A DNA stretch of 64,000 nt. Origin: Serripes groenlandicus (Eukaryota > Mollusca > Bivalvia > Cardiida > Cardiidae). Numbering within the stretch: position 1 is the first letter of the stretch; every line of letters begins with the position of its first letter. Below the pieces are notes generated by a model. The model had not been told where the DNA came from. It ran no database searches and worked only from the letters and a program-made list of their open reading frames with translations. Location of the stretch: assembly GCA_031761405.1 (NCBI GenBank), contig JASEVX010000012.1, positions 26,893,217 to 26,957,216 of the forward strand, read 5' to 3'. The position numbers were made by a program, and so were the translations under genes. Positions 51,576-63,471 of this stretch are shown in pieces.

Positions 51576-52059
51576 CCATCTCAGAGGACTATATGTGGAG
51601 GTGTAACCGAGTATTTACCCAGAAATATGTGTTGAAACTGTTGTATGGAAAATGAAAACTTGGGCGATTTTTAGAAAGTTCATCTTTTATCACAGTTTTC
51701 AAAGGTCGTCAGATTTCAAGACGTCGTTTGTATAAGAGAAAGGGTAGATGAACTTAACGGGCTCCATTAGAATATCAGGGATTTTCCATCAGGAGAAGTA
51801 ATGCATTTGGAATTTATAGCGCCGTAATATATCATTTGAAATTTATAGCTTTATATATCATTTTGAAGGTTATCGCACCATTTATCAAATATTGAAAACC
51901 AAACTTATCAAATGCGAAATATTATGGGTAGAACACGAAGGCATGCGATAGGAAGTGTGCAACATAAAACACGGAATAACTCAATATTTTGTATGTACAT
52001 TCATTTATGATTAAACATAAAGGGACACGATGGGATCTCGTCAAAATTATACATTTAAT

Positions 52060-52562
52060 GATTATTAATCACGAAGGGACGTACTAAGATATCTGTAGAA
52101 TTGTACATTTATTGTTAATTGGACACAAAGGACGACGATATAATGTCGTTAAAACTGTACATAAATATGTAATTGGTAACCAAGAACGACGATACTATGT
52201 CGATAAAACTGTACATAAATATGTAATTGGTAACCAAGAACGACGATATAATGTCGTTTAAACTGTACACAAATATGTAATTGGTAACCAAGAACGACGA
52301 TATAATGTCGTTTAAACTGTACATAAATATGTTATTGGTAACCAAGAACGACAATATAATGTCGTTAAAACTGTACATAAATATGTAATTGGAAACCAAG
52401 AGCGACGATATAATGTCGTTAAAAATGTACATGAATATATAATTGGTAACCAAGAACGACGATATAATGTCGTTAAAACTGTACATAAATATATAATTGA
52501 TCACTATGGACGATTGGTAAATGATGACGAAGGAACACATACTAATGTCATTAAAACAGTAC
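52060..52562. repeat. 54-bp minisatellite, about 8 units
   Basis: Unit with CGACGATATAATGTCGTTAA, AACTGTACATAAATATGTAA and TTGGTAACCAAGAA; period 54 bp, more degenerate at both ends. An open minus-strand frame with an 18-residue period (SFLVTNYIFMYSFNDIIS) is a by-product. Confidence 0.92.
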
Positions 52563-52630
52563 ATACATTGCTAATCATCGGTAAGATTGACTGACCGACC
52601 CGGGATAGGAGGTCACGATACCAGGATCGG

Positions 52631-52853
52631 TTAACCCTTTCCCACATACAACACATCTGCAGCAGACGACTTTGAAAACATCTAGGCAAAAGCGTGAACT
52701 ATCTCCGTAACGAACAGTTTAATTATTGAAAAGAGTTGAAAAAAGTTGAAATAATTTTGGCAAAACGAGATATTTCTCATGGAGAGCAACTTTGTTTTCA
52801 AAATCGCCTGCTGCAGAGGCGCCATAAAGTATCTGTGTGTGGGAAAATGTTCA
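52631..52853. mobile_element. MITE family A
   Basis: TTAACCCTTTCCCACATACA start; CATCTGCAGCAGACGACTTT mirrored near the far end by CGCCTGCTGCAGAGGCG; end GTGTGTGGGAAAATGTTCA (terminal TTAA lost). Confidence 0.7.
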
Positions 52854-53970
52854 GGGAGCATTATAATTGTATTTCTTTTTGCAAGCGACTTCCCATTTAG
52901 AATGAATTCATATTAATTATGAATTAATGTCCACTTTTACAAGCATCCTTTCGACACGATAGCATTCTGAAAAAATGTAAATACATTTATAATTATCCTC
53001 GCCATGTGACTGGATACTTAACTGAAGTAGAATCCAAGTGACTTCGAAGGCATGTCTTTGGATGCCCACACAATTTGTTATTTATGCACCAGAACACGCA
53101 TGTCCGGGACTCTATAGTTGTTCTGAGTTCAGTAGTCTCATATCACGTCCTCGTTAATAACTTTGTTTATAAATAGAGAACAAGAGAAAGTTGATGCAAG
53201 GCATCAATGTCGCCGGAAAAGACTGCATTAATTTATTTATGTATTCTTGACTTTCATTAACCTATACAAACATTAGGAGCGTTGATATGAAAACATTTGC
53301 TTATAAATTTTATATTCATACCTATACATTAGGGTATCTATAAAAAAATAACGAAAAGTGTACACATTTATCTTGGCTTAAATTTAATTTTGCTGTTGTT
53401 ACTTATTTAAATAATAATATTCATTCATATAATTTCAATGTTTGTCAATCTTATTCGAATCACAAGGTAAATATCCTGGTATTGCTTTAAAGGGAGGTAA
53501 TTTGAAGTAAAACAAAAGTCTTCAAAAGGAGAAATATATTAGCATTACCGTCTACAGTTTAAATTGTTCTATTGTTTGTGGATTTAAAAATGTTCTTTTT
53601 TTCTTATTTCTACATGTACAACGAAATATTGCGGCTTCTCTTTGACGCTTTGCGTCAAACATTCGTCTTGTACTTATCTAAAATAAAATAATATCACTCG
53701 CTTTTTCATATCGAAATGCGCATGCGCGAAAATCGATGTTAAAGGTCACGAAACTACACAACAGAATAGGGTCTATATTTAGCTTAGAAACAGTTCCTAC
53801 TTTAGATATTCATGGATTTACATTATTAAATGAATTCTACACAAATCAAGACATCTCTTTGAACATGAAAACAACATTTAGTAAGTTAAAATTGCTATTA
53901 AAAGGAGAATTCGACGTGATATTTATCTCGATATTGACACATAACGGTCTGCAGCAAGTCTAGCAGGGAC
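52854..53970. other. No recognised gene
   Basis: A 75-codon plus-strand frame at 53736-53963 (MLKVTKLHNRIGSIFSLETV) has no recognisable family. The block GAGAAAGTTGATGCAAGGCATCAATGTCGCCGGAAA (53185-53220) recurs near 56945-56980. Confidence 0.35.
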
Positions 53971-53974
53971 CGCT

Positions 53975-54232
53975 TGTGTCTTCGTAAATAAAACAAAAAA
54001 ACATAAATGCGAGTCAAAATAAAGGAATTGAAAATACCTAAAACATCGGAATATTTATTTCATTTTAGATGTGTCATTACTTAGTGTTTTTAAACAAAAA
54101 CAATTGCAATATGTTCAAGACATCTAAATGTGTTTGTTTCTAATAATAATCCCCCCTCCCATGTGATTTCAGAAAACCTATTAAAAATAGAAGTCGCGGG
54201 CTTCTGCCCGGCGACTAATAATAGGTTGGTGC
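53975..54232 (+). repeat. ~250-bp dispersed element, copy 1
   Basis: From AAACATAAATGCGAGTCAAA to GGCGACTAATAAT; nearly identical to 58065-58312. It ends in a short hairpin (GTCGCGGGC / GCCCGGCGAC). At its end it runs into the fold-back element at 54218-54495. Confidence 0.8.
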
Positions 54233-54495
54233 CATGGATTGAGAAAGTTTGCCGAGCCAGATAAACTTTCTCAATCCACGGCACCAACCTATTATTATAT
54301 TTATCCTGTCGCTTTTATTTTTTATTTTTATGGCAGCTTTTAAAAATATGTTATTGTCAATTTATCGACGATATTTGCTGTAGTTTCGGCTAGCAGGTGC
54401 CCGCCAGCTTATCACGTGACCAACTGACGTAGATCAAAAGAAATATACGGCACCCTGTTATCGGATCGAAATTGCTAGACGTGACAGGATAAATG
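54218..54495. mobile_element. Fold-back element, second copy
   Basis: Inverted counterpart of 15737-16105: hairpin CATGGATTGAGAAAGTTTGC / AAACTTTCTCAATCCACGGC, then CAGGTGCCCGCCAGCTTATC, GCACCCTGTTATCGGAT and end TGCTAGACGTGACAGGATAA. Confidence 0.75.
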
Positions 54496-54922
54496 TAAGT
54501 ATGTACCACACCATGTCACCATGTTCCACTGTATTTTATTATGTTTTGTATTATTTGTATATTGAGTTCTAATGCTAAAATGTCTAAAAATATTCTGTTC
54601 TGTTCTTTTTTTATTGTTAAGTACTCTGTATTTGTCCTTTAAGCAGTTCTCCCACCTCACGTTCACACTCATAATTTGTTTATAAATCTAAATATGTAGG
54701 ACTACCACACCATGCCATTTTCCACTGTATGATATTATATTTTGTTTTATTTGATTATTGAGTTTTAATGTTCTGTCTTTTGTGTTTCTTACAGTCGTCT
54801 ACACTGTCAAATGTATCAAACGATGACAAACATGAGCGTCGTTAGGCGAAAACGGGACGGATTAAATGTTTGTTGTGGAATAATTTCATATACACATTGA
54901 CCGCGTCTGACCGCTTGCTGTC

Positions 54923-55154
54923 TTAACCCTTTCCCACATACGACAAATCTACAGCAGACGAATTTGAAAGAAGTATTGGCAAAAACGTGCAAAATGTTAA
55001 AACTCGGTTGAAATTTTTTATTGAATAGAGCTGAAAACATGGTGTCAAAAGGAGAAATTGCTCATTATGAGTAATTTCACCTTCAGCCACATTGTTATCA
55101 GAAGACGTTCTGCTGCAGATATTCCAGAAAGGGTATGTATGTAGGAAAGGGTTA
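54923..55154. mobile_element. MITE family A, source of the 23-bp array
   Basis: TTAACCCTTTCCCACATACG to GTATGTATGTAGGAAAGGGTTAA with central ATTGCTCATTATGAGTAAT fold-back. Its last 23 bases are the founding unit of the array that follows. Confidence 0.8.
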
Positions 55155-56572
55155 AATGTGTATGTAGGAAAGGGTTAACTGTGTATGTAGGAAAGGGTTA
55201 AATGTGAATGTAGGAAAGGGTTAAATGTGAATGTAGGAAAGGGTTAAATGTGTATGCAGGAAAGGGTTAAATGTGTATGCAGGAAAGGGTTAAATGTGTA
55301 TGTAGGAAAGGGTTAAATGTGTATGTAGGAAAGGGTTAAATGTGAATGTCGGAAAGGGTTAAAGTTGTATGTAGGAAAGGGTTAAATGTGTATGTAGGAA
55401 AGGGTTAAATATGTATGTAGGAAAGGGTTAAATATGTATGTAGGAAAGGGTTAAATATGTATGTAGGAAAGGGTTAAATGTGTATGTAGGAAAGGGTTAA
55501 ATATGTATGTAGGAAAGGGTTAAATGTGTATGTAGGAAAGGGTTAAATGTGTATGTAGGAAAGAGTTAAATGTGAATGTAGGAAAGGGTTAAATGTGTAT
55601 GTAGGAAAGAGTTAAATGTGAATGTAGGAAAGGGTTAAATGTGTATGTAGGAAAGGGTTAAATGTGTATGTAGGAAAGGTTTAAATGTGAATGTAATAAA
55701 GGGTTAAATGTGAATGTAGGAAAGGGTTAAATGTGTATGTAGGAAAGGGTTAAATGTGTATGTAGGAAAGGGTTAAATGTGAATGTAGAAAGAGGGTTAA
55801 ATGTGTATGTAGGAAAGGGTTAAATGTGTATGTAGGAAAGAGTTAAATGTGAATGTCGGAAAGGGTTAAATGTGTATGTAGGAAAGGGTTAAATGTGTAT
55901 GTTGGAAAGGGTTAAATATGTATGTAGGAAAGGGTTAACTATGTATGTAGGAAAGGGTTAAATGTGTATGTAGGAAAGGGTTAAATGTGTATGTAGGAAA
56001 GGGTTAAATGTGTATGTAGGAAAGGGTTAAATATGTATGTAGGAAAGGGTTAAATGTGTATGTAGGAAAGGGTTAAATGTGTATGTAGGAAAGGGTTAAA
56101 TGTGTATGTAGGAAAGGGTTAAATGTGTATGTAGGAAAGGGTTAAATGTGAATGACGGAAAGGGTTAAATGTGTATGTAGGAAAGGGTTAAATATGTATG
56201 TAGGAAAGGGTTAAATACGTATGTAGGAAAGGGTTAAATGTGTATGTAGGAAAGGGTTAAATGTGTATGTAGGAAAGGGTTAAATGTGTATGTAGGAAAG
56301 GGTTAAATATGTATGTAGGAAAGGGTTAAATATGTATGTAGGAAAGGGTTAAATGTGTATGTAGGAAAGGGTTAAATATGTATGTAGGAAAGGGTAAAAT
56401 ATGTATGTAGGAAAGGGTTAAATGTGAATGTAGGAAAGGGTTAAATATGTATGTAGGAAAGGGTTAAATGTGTATGTAGGAAAGGGTTAAATGTGTATGT
56501 AGGAAAGGGTTAAATGTGTATGTAGGAAAGGGTTAAATGTGTATGTAGGAAAGGGTTAAATATGTATGTAGG
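55134..56572. repeat. 23-bp satellite array, about 62 units
   Basis: Unit TGTATGTAGGAAAGGGTTAAA plus TG (23 bp), with variants GTGAATG, ATATGTATG and occasional single-base changes. It starts as the end of the family A MITE and ends abruptly at a family 3 SINE (56571). Confidence 0.96.
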
Positions 56573-56752
56573 ACCGGGATTTGAAACCGGTCGTCCCAGG
56601 TTCGATTCCAAGTCGCGGCAGTCCCTCGGACATAGTACATTTCCTAACCTAGTACTGGTTCGTATACTGAAGGATCATGAATAAGTGAACTATCGCCGTG
56701 TTATATTGGAAATAATGTTGAAAACGGCGTAGAACCCAAATAAAACAAAGAC
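56571..56752 (+). mobile_element. tRNA-derived SINE, family 3, truncated head
   Basis: CCGGGATTTGAAACCGGTCG, B-box GGTTCGATTCC, body GTACATTTCCTAACCTAGTA, GGATCATGAATAAGTGAACT, CGCCGTGTTATATTGG and tail CCCAAATAAAACAAAG. Confidence 0.82.
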
Positions 56753-58060
56753 ATGTCGCCCGGTCGACTTGATCAAAACTTGTGAAAAATGTTCCCTTAG
56801 TAGTCAACAGATTCGGTTAGATTGATTTGATTTCATCCTAAATTCTCTGCTTGCTATGATAACAGCAATATAGCAAACAATGAACACTTAAGCTATTCTC
56901 CTCACAATCTAACGGCCCGATTTGTAAATAAATCATACTAACAAGAGAAAATTGATGCAACGCATCAATGTCGCCGGAAATCCATACTGCAGTTATGCAT
57001 AACACTAACATTATAGTAGTTGAATAAACAGTTATCAACTGAGGGGCATATTGGAACGCAAGTGAAAATGTTTCATAACTTGCATTGTTTGATCAACAAA
57101 GTGAATGAAAATTAAAGCCTTTCATTGTTTATGATCAATCTCCATTCCAAAGTAGGTTGACCATACACACAACCAACTAATTATTGATCATAAACAGTAA
57201 TAGAAATGAGTAATCTTGCCAATCATTAGTCTTAGTATGTATACAGTGCTTTCATTAAGGAATAATTATAAGATTTGTGAATTCCACATACACTTTTCAA
57301 GATGTTTGTCAGAATATTTGAATTTTATTATTTTTCAATAAAAACACTAAACAGACAATTTAGCATTTGATGCAATAGCACGTCATTTTACATTTCCTCT
57401 ATTAAAGTCAACAGAGGACACCTTTGCAGCAATCTACTTTTAAAATAATGAGATAAGGGTTAAATCGCTGAAGACATGAGTTTTTTCTCAATGAAATTGT
57501 TGTATAATTTAATTTAAACTTAATTTCGAACATAAACTGAGCCCTACAACATGCTAATTTATTTTAATTCTTTTCTTCCTTTTTTATAATGAAAATAACA
57601 AACTACACATGTTTTAAAATTATATTATGATGAGCGTCCTTGTGTCAATGATGCATAACAATATGCAGATCGGAAGCAATATGCCTTTAGGGAATTAAAT
57701 GACACATTTGAAATTGTCAAGGACGAAATAATTTTGTACGAAAGACCGATTCTTTCTTATTCGCAGAGGTGTCGTTCTTGAAACTCTCTTTATAGGCAGA
57801 GAATGTTCGTTCAAAGTAATTTTTCTATTAAAACCAGTTTTATCTCGGTTAGTTCTTTTCTTCATTTGTTACGAACCAAATAAACATTTTAAATCACCTA
57901 TGATTTACTATTTGTAAGTGAGTGTAAAGAGCGGCTCTCTGCAAAGGAGATTGATCTACGCAGTTGGTATGTAAACCAAATTAGACTGTGCGACGTCAAG
58001 GTTTGTAGTTATCGCCTTTGCTTACATGTAGTATATAGTGTAAAATAAAGTATTTCAGTC
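56753..58060. other. No recognised gene
   Basis: AT-rich. A block (AGAAAATTGATGCAACGCAT, CAATGTCGCCGGAAA) duplicates 53185-53220. No coding frame was seen. Confidence 0.35.
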
Positions 58061-58064
58061 TTCG

Positions 58065-58312
58065 TAAATAAAGATTACATAACAAAAAAACATAAATGCG
58101 AGTCAAAATAAAGAAACTGAAAATACCTAAAACATTGGAATATTTATTTCATTTTAGATGTGTCATTACTTTGTGTTTTTAAACAAACACAATTGTAATA
58201 TGTTCAAGACATCTAAATGTGTTTCTTTCAAATAATAATCCCCCCTCCCATGTCATTTCCGAAAACCTATTAAAAATAGAAGTCGCGGGCCTCTGCCCGG
58301 CGACTAATAATT
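58065..58312 (+). repeat. ~250-bp dispersed element, copy 2
   Basis: Same order as 53975-54232: AAACATAAATGCGAGTCAAA, ATGTTCAAGACATCTAAATG, CCCCCCTCCCATGTCATTTC and the closing GTCGCGGGC..GCCCGGCGAC hairpin. Confidence 0.8.
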
Positions 58313-58420
58313 CAAAAGTGACACTCCATTAAAATATCTGAAACCGAACTAATTGGCAAAAACCGGAGCCGGAAAGAATATGGCAGTTCAGTTCATTATT
58401 ACGTGGCTGCCACATTTTGA

Positions 58421-58592
58421 TTGATTGATAGAGTGCTTGGTGTTTAACGCCGCTTTCATCATTTTCTAGTTATATCACGGCATTTCCTGGGTAAGTTACC
58501 AGTACTGCTGGTCCATTTGTCCTGACATCATCCTGTCAGACGTTATGCTAACCCCGCAACCCTGAGCGCTTAGGAGGGCAGCAATTACTATT
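58421..58592 (-). mobile_element. tRNA-derived SINE, family 1, 5'-truncated
   Basis: Complement of GTTTAACGCCGCTTTCATC, ATATCACGGCATTTCCTGG, CAGTACTGCTGGTCCATTTG and AACCCTGAGCGCTTAGGAGG. Confidence 0.78.
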
Positions 58593-58619
58593 GTTGTAGA
58601 GCGACGATAACAGCGATAA

Positions 58620-58850
58620 CTGATATAAAATGGAAGCAAGTTGCTTTGAGAAAGTGTAATGTTGGAGTACCGCGATTTCTGACTTGGTCACTCATTTGTT
58701 ATGTTCTTTGACATAAAAAAGGAAGCCAGTTGCTTTGAAAAAATGTAATGATGGAGTACCGCGATTTCTGACTAGGTCACTCATTTGTTATTTTCATTGA
58801 TATAAAAAAGGTAGTCAGTTGCTTTGAGAAAATGTAATTGAGGATTAATG
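58620..58850. repeat. Short tandem repeat (~95-100 bp, about 2.5 units)
   Basis: GATATAAAATGGAAGCAAGT, GTTGCTTTGAGAAAGTGTAA, GGAGTACCGCGATTTCTGAC and GGTCACTCATTTGTTAT occur two to three times. Confidence 0.75.
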
Positions 58851-58959
58851 ATGCTATGGCGTCAGTTAGATGAACACATAGTTTTGTGAATGAAAATTGG
58901 TATAACACTGTGAACTCCAATTAATCTATCATTAATTGTATACAGGATGCTTGAGTAAT

Positions 58960-59176
58960 CCGCCCTGGTCGTGTGGTTAACGTCGGGGATATGTAACCGG
59001 GCGTCCCGGGTTCGACCCCCAGTCGCGGCATGACGGTCATGGCGGAGTGCCCTTGGGCAAGGTACATTTCCTAGCCTAGTACTGGTTTGTTTATCCAGGA
59101 ATAATGAATAAGTTAACTATCACCGTGGTAAAACTGAAAACATGTTGAAAACGGCATACAACCCCAACAAACTATA
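58960..59176 (+). mobile_element. tRNA-derived SINE, family 3, full length
   Basis: CCCTGGTCGTGTGGTTAACG head, B-box GGTTCGACCCC, body GTGCCCTTGGGCAAGGTAC, TAGCCTAGTACTGGTTTGTT, tail AACGGCATACAACCCCAAC. Reference for the family. Confidence 0.87.
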
Positions 59177-59198
59177 GAATGCTTGATGATAGGTTGTG

Positions 59199-59419
59199 TT
59201 AACCATCTACCACATACACCAAATCTGCAACATGACGACTTTGAAAACATCTATGCAAAATTATGGAAACTCTCTGTAAATGAAAGAAAACTTTTAGAAA
59301 AAAAAATCAAAACCTTAGTCAAAAATCATTCTGAGCAATTTCTGATTTTGCCACACTGTTTTCAAACGTCGCCTGCTGCAGAGGCGTCATTAAGCGTCTG
59401 TATGTGGGAAAACGGTTAA
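59199..59419. mobile_element. MITE family A
   Basis: TTAACCATCTACCACATACA to GTATGTGGGAAAACGGTTAA, with CAAACGTCGCCTGCTGCAGA; TTAA on both sides. Confidence 0.75.
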
Positions 59420-60230
59420 TGTCTGTCTTAGTGATTACCACATGGTTGAGAAACAATATCTGTCGTAAATAATCATAGCATGACGAAAAACATGCAGTAA
59501 ACAGAATGTAGAACCTAAACATTTCTTTTTATGTGAAAGGAGGCATCTGGTTCCATGCTCTCTAATTTGAAGTTGAATATCTTTCTGCGTGACCTAAATT
59601 GTTTTATTACACCATTGTTGATAAGTAATTAATCGAGTTAGAATATTATCAAGAAAAACCATGTCTAAATATAGCGAAATAAACGGATCGTGCAGGAATA
59701 AAGACACTGTATAGATTACTTATTCATGTTTCTTTTGATAATAAAGAATTGCGATGAAATTATCTTTCTCGCCTGTCATACGTATATTGAAATGTCTAAC
59801 AGATTTGACTGAAGTTAACACCTAAATATCTTCACATTGACCAAGGCTTCCTAATATGCTCTATCTTCTAAATCTTCTTCCACTTTCTTTATCTTTATTT
59901 ACCTATATATACCTTTTGAAACTTACTAAAAATCCTTCTAACTTTTCTTAGTTTCATTGCCTAAACTTTTATATTTAATTATCAGTATCATTTTACTTTA
60001 TTTTTGTTCAAAACTGGCATCGCCATATCCCGAACCAACTTTTCCAATGCAGTGGCGAAAATTGCTATAAGCTTTAAACTTTCATCTCAACCCACATGTT
60101 TTGATATTTGATTTATAGGTCATATAATGTGTATATATATGGCAAATTAAAATGTTGTAAACTTTTTATGAACTGCACGTCACTCTGCGCAACCCAACCT
60201 AACAGCATCTTCGACAAATGAAGAGCCAGA
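59420..60230. other. No recognised gene
   Basis: AT-rich sequence with no coding or known repeat recognised. Confidence 0.35.
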
Positions 60231-60233
60231 CCA

Positions 60234-60607
60234 CCCGGCTGTAGCTTTTCCGGGGACTCATAACAGAAAATACAAAAATACACGGAAAATACACGGAAAC
60301 CATGGAAAAAACAGGGAAAAAAACAAGGAATTTAATGTTAAAATGCGGAAATGCTGGAAATGTGTCCGAATACTCCGGGGTCCCGGAACCATTCCAGCAT
60401 GTCCATGGAACCGTTCCATGGTGTCCATGGAACTTTTCCGGGGTTTCCATGAAACTTTTCCGGGTTGTCCATGGAATTTCCGGGTTTTCCACATAAATGT
60501 CCTGGAATTTCCACGGAAAGTGTCAGATTATCCCTGGAAAGTTGTCCGAATAATCCGGGGATTTTCCATGGAATTTTGTAAGTCTCCCCGGAAAAGCTAC
60601 AGCCGGG
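60234..60607. mobile_element. Fold-back element rich in CCATGGAA
   Basis: Termini CCCGGCTGTAGCTTTTCCGG and CCGGAAAAGCTACAGCCGGG are inverted repeats. The inside is a degenerate string of (T)TCCATGGAA / TTCCGGG words, themselves palindromic, giving many alternative hairpins. No coding capacity. Confidence 0.8.
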
Positions 60608-60654
60608 CAATCTGCCCATCACTATACTTAACTATGTCATTGTCAATGGCTATA

Positions 60655-61030
60655 TTGAGGTTTTTGCAAACAATGCAAATGTGTAAGCTCGTAACGAGCT
60701 GTCTCACCTGACATTAGAATTGTTTCCCTTTGGAGCTATTTTAAAACATATGCAGCAGTTCGTATTACACGCAGATTTAAATGTGTAAGCTCGTAACGAG
60801 CTGTCTCACCTGACATTAGAATTGTTTCCCTTTGGAGCTATTTTAAAACATATGCAGCAGTTCGTATTACACGCATATTTAAATGTGTAAGCTCGTAACG
60901 AGCTGTCTCACCTGACATTAGAATTATTTCCCTTTGGAGCTATTAACATATTCAGCAGTTCGTATTACATGCATATTTAAATGAGTAAGCACGTAACGAG
61001 CTGTCTCACCCTACATCGGAATTGTTTGCA
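60655..61030. repeat. ~100-bp tandem repeat derived from a family B MITE core
   Basis: Units start AAATGTGTAAGCTCGTAACG at 60678, 60779, 60881 and 60979 (101, 102, 98 bp). The GCTCGTAACGAGCTGTCTCA block is the central fold-back of family B MITEs; the first unit still carries family B sequence (GAGGTTTTTGCAAACAATGC). Confidence 0.88.
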
Positions 61031-61667
61031 TTTGAGTTATTGACATTTTCAACAATTATTAGGATATGAAACATTTAGTTGCCCGATTTAAAACATGGAA
61101 GATTATAGTTTAGGGAATTAGGGCCCTGACAGAGTTTATCTGATTGTTTCATGTTCATTTATTTATTTGGGAGACACTCAAAATCCCCTCTCCCATAAAT
61201 CCCTCTTATAAGAGTATACTGATCTGAGACTGATCTCTACCTTTTTTGCCTTTATGTTATGCCTATCAATGGATTATAGAGATATCTCATTGAAATAGAA
61301 ACTGGTAATCCACTTTTTCAAACAGTGAAATTACCATTTTGCAACAGTAAAATTACCACTTTTCAAACAGTGAAATTAGCATTTTTTGCCGGAACTATTT
61401 TTTTCATGTTTTTTTTTATTATGGAGATTACTTATATTCTATTAGATAATATGCCTCTAAATAATTAAATGTAAATTAAAATGATAACTTTATACAATGT
61501 CTTCAAATTATTTTCACGTTAATCTCCACAGAAAATACTGGACTATTTTTCCAGGTAGTAATACAAACTGGGCTAAAATCGTGGGGCTCACAACAGGGAA
61601 ACTGTACGGGATAAAATATACAAAAAATCTTTCACGGAAACAAACAAATATCCTCTATATAATTACG
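61031..61667. other. No recognised gene
   Basis: A short repeat of CAGTGAAATTACCATTTT / CAGTAAAATTACCACTTTT / CAGTGAAATTAGCATTTTT lies at 61322-61386. No coding frame. Confidence 0.4.
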
Positions 61668-61751
61668 TTAATCCTTTCGCTGCCAAAGTCCATTAAAGGC
61701 TTTTGCAAACAATGCAGATTCAGATGAGTTAGTTCGTAGCGAAAGGGTTAA
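61668..61751. mobile_element. Short MITE family B derivative (84 bp)
   Basis: TTAATCCTTTCGCTGCCAAA to GTAGCGAAAGGGTTAA with CAAACAATGCAGATTCAG inside; an internally deleted copy with both TTAA ends. Confidence 0.7.
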
Positions 61752-62184
61752 CAATCCGTAATAATAAGTTCAATTGTAAGAAACTCCGCTTAAAAGCGAT
61801 CAGTCGTGAAAATCAATTTGTCTACGGAGATAGATAGGGTAGGAACGATTATTGGCGTCAATTGTTTGATATGATAATGAAAAGCATTAGGACGTCTGAA
61901 TATGTGTCAGACGGCAAGCATAAGTGATCTTTAATTGTTCAAGAAAATTCATACCATTGTCAAAAATTAGCTCTTTAGTGATTTGAACAATTTCCATAAT
62001 GATCTGTTTTGGTTGTCTACTTCAGTAAATGACTTCGGAACGAAGGTGTAAATTAGCGTATGTGAAAACCAGCCAAAATGTAATTATTACGCACAAGAGA
62101 AAAAGCTGTTTTTGTCAAATTACGTCAAATAGTTCCTAAAATCATTTATTTGCGTATAACCAGGGACGTAGATAACGTCCCTGG

Positions 62185-62470
62185 TATAACTGAGTGTATA
62201 TCTTCACCAGAATGCATTGAGTATATGACACTTAGCTTATATTTATTTTAAATATATATAGGATGCACTTGAAATGTTTGATTTAAAAAAAAAGTTTCGT
62301 CTCAGCCCGATTTCGTCTTCGCGGGTGAATTATTTTTTGCATAATACATGACCCCCCATTTTTTTAAATTATTTAAAATCTTATGATATAATGTGTACTA
62401 TCTGTAAAACGCTATGAAAGTGTGACAATTGAGGGTTGAAACTGGTTGATTTATATGGAAACGAAGAAGC
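62185..62470. repeat. Diverged copy of 32975-33310
   Basis: Shares GTATATCTTCACCAGAATGC-like, GGATGCACTTGAAATGTTTG, GGTGAATTATTTTTTGCATA and AAAGTGTGACAATTGAGGG in order. The reading frame present at 32850-33037 is broken here. GGGACGTAGATAACGTCCC nearby is a short hairpin. Confidence 0.6.
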
Positions 62471-62497
62471 AATTTAGTTGGTGTATTGTGACCTTTA

Positions 62498-62671
62498 TCC
62501 CCAGTCGCGGCACTACGGTCCATGGTAGAATGCCCTTGGGCAAGGCACATTTTTTAGCCTAGTACTGGTTTGTTTACCCAGGGATCATGAATAAATGAAC
62601 TGTCGCCGTGATATAACTGAAATAATGTTGAAAGCGGCGTAAAGCCCCAATAAATAAATAAATAAATAATT
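62498..62671 (+). mobile_element. tRNA-derived SINE, family 3, headless
   Basis: Starts CCCCAGTCGCGGCACTACGG, body TGCCCTTGGGCAAGGCACAT, CCCAGGGATCATGAATAAAT, CGCCGTGATATAACTGAAA, tail CCCCAATAAATAAATAAATA. Confidence 0.85.
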
Positions 62672-63471
62672 GTGACCTTTATATAATTGATCAATCTCCA
62701 CAATGTTTTCAACACTTATACCCTGCAGTGGTTCGTCTACTATAGCCCAATACTAAGAAACTTAGCGGAGGAAATAGAAAACCAGCAATTATTACGCAAG
62801 TGGAAAAATAATTGTTTACGCATTTATCCTAAATTGGTTCTGCTTAAAATAACTTTCTTAAAGCCTTCTGTGAATAATCTACGAACAGTGCAGAGCCAGA
62901 TCAGACAGTGTGGATGCGCTGTCTGATTTGGATCTACACTGGTCGCAAATTCATAAAGGTTTGTTTTCGCAAAGTATCGCTATAATTAGAATATAACATG
63001 CATTTTGGTAACAGTGTAGGTTCAGATCAGCTTTTTAAACTACACAGTATCAGATTAGTTCATCAACATTATTCTTGCAAATAGTGAAGATCTTGACCAG
63101 ACTGCTGGATCCCCACTGTTCACCGAGGCCAATCATCTTGTATTCTCCATTGCAACATGAGGCCCCAATGCCACCCATACAGTTCATCCTTTACAAATGA
63201 CGCGAACCAATTCATTGATCGTTGAGGGGTCTATCCCCATTACGCTATTCAAATTATGAAGCGTTTGAGAAAATCTATTCCCATTTCTTTTCGCTTGCTT
63301 GCTTAATTTGGCACACATATTTACCGTGTCAATATAATTTGTAAGATCCGAAATGAATTGGTCGGTGCTTTAGTCCGTCAGATATATAGAGATATGAAGA
63401 GAAACGGTTTACTGTTTGGACAAATCTCTCTTTTTGTTGATAGACATCGTCTGAAAGAAGTGCTTGTCAGT
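62672..63471. other. No recognised gene
   Basis: Contains AGAGCCAGATCAGACAGTGT / GCGCTGTCTGATTTGGATCT, a small fold-back at about 62890-62935. No coding frame was recognised. Confidence 0.4.

Noticed and set aside
52115..52564. 149-codon frame in the 54-bp array
   Set aside because: Repeat by-product without signal or domain.
55134..56572. Telomeric or interstitial telomere repeat (contains GGGTTA)
   Set aside because: The 23-bp unit matches the MITE end exactly; TTAGGG tandem runs are absent.
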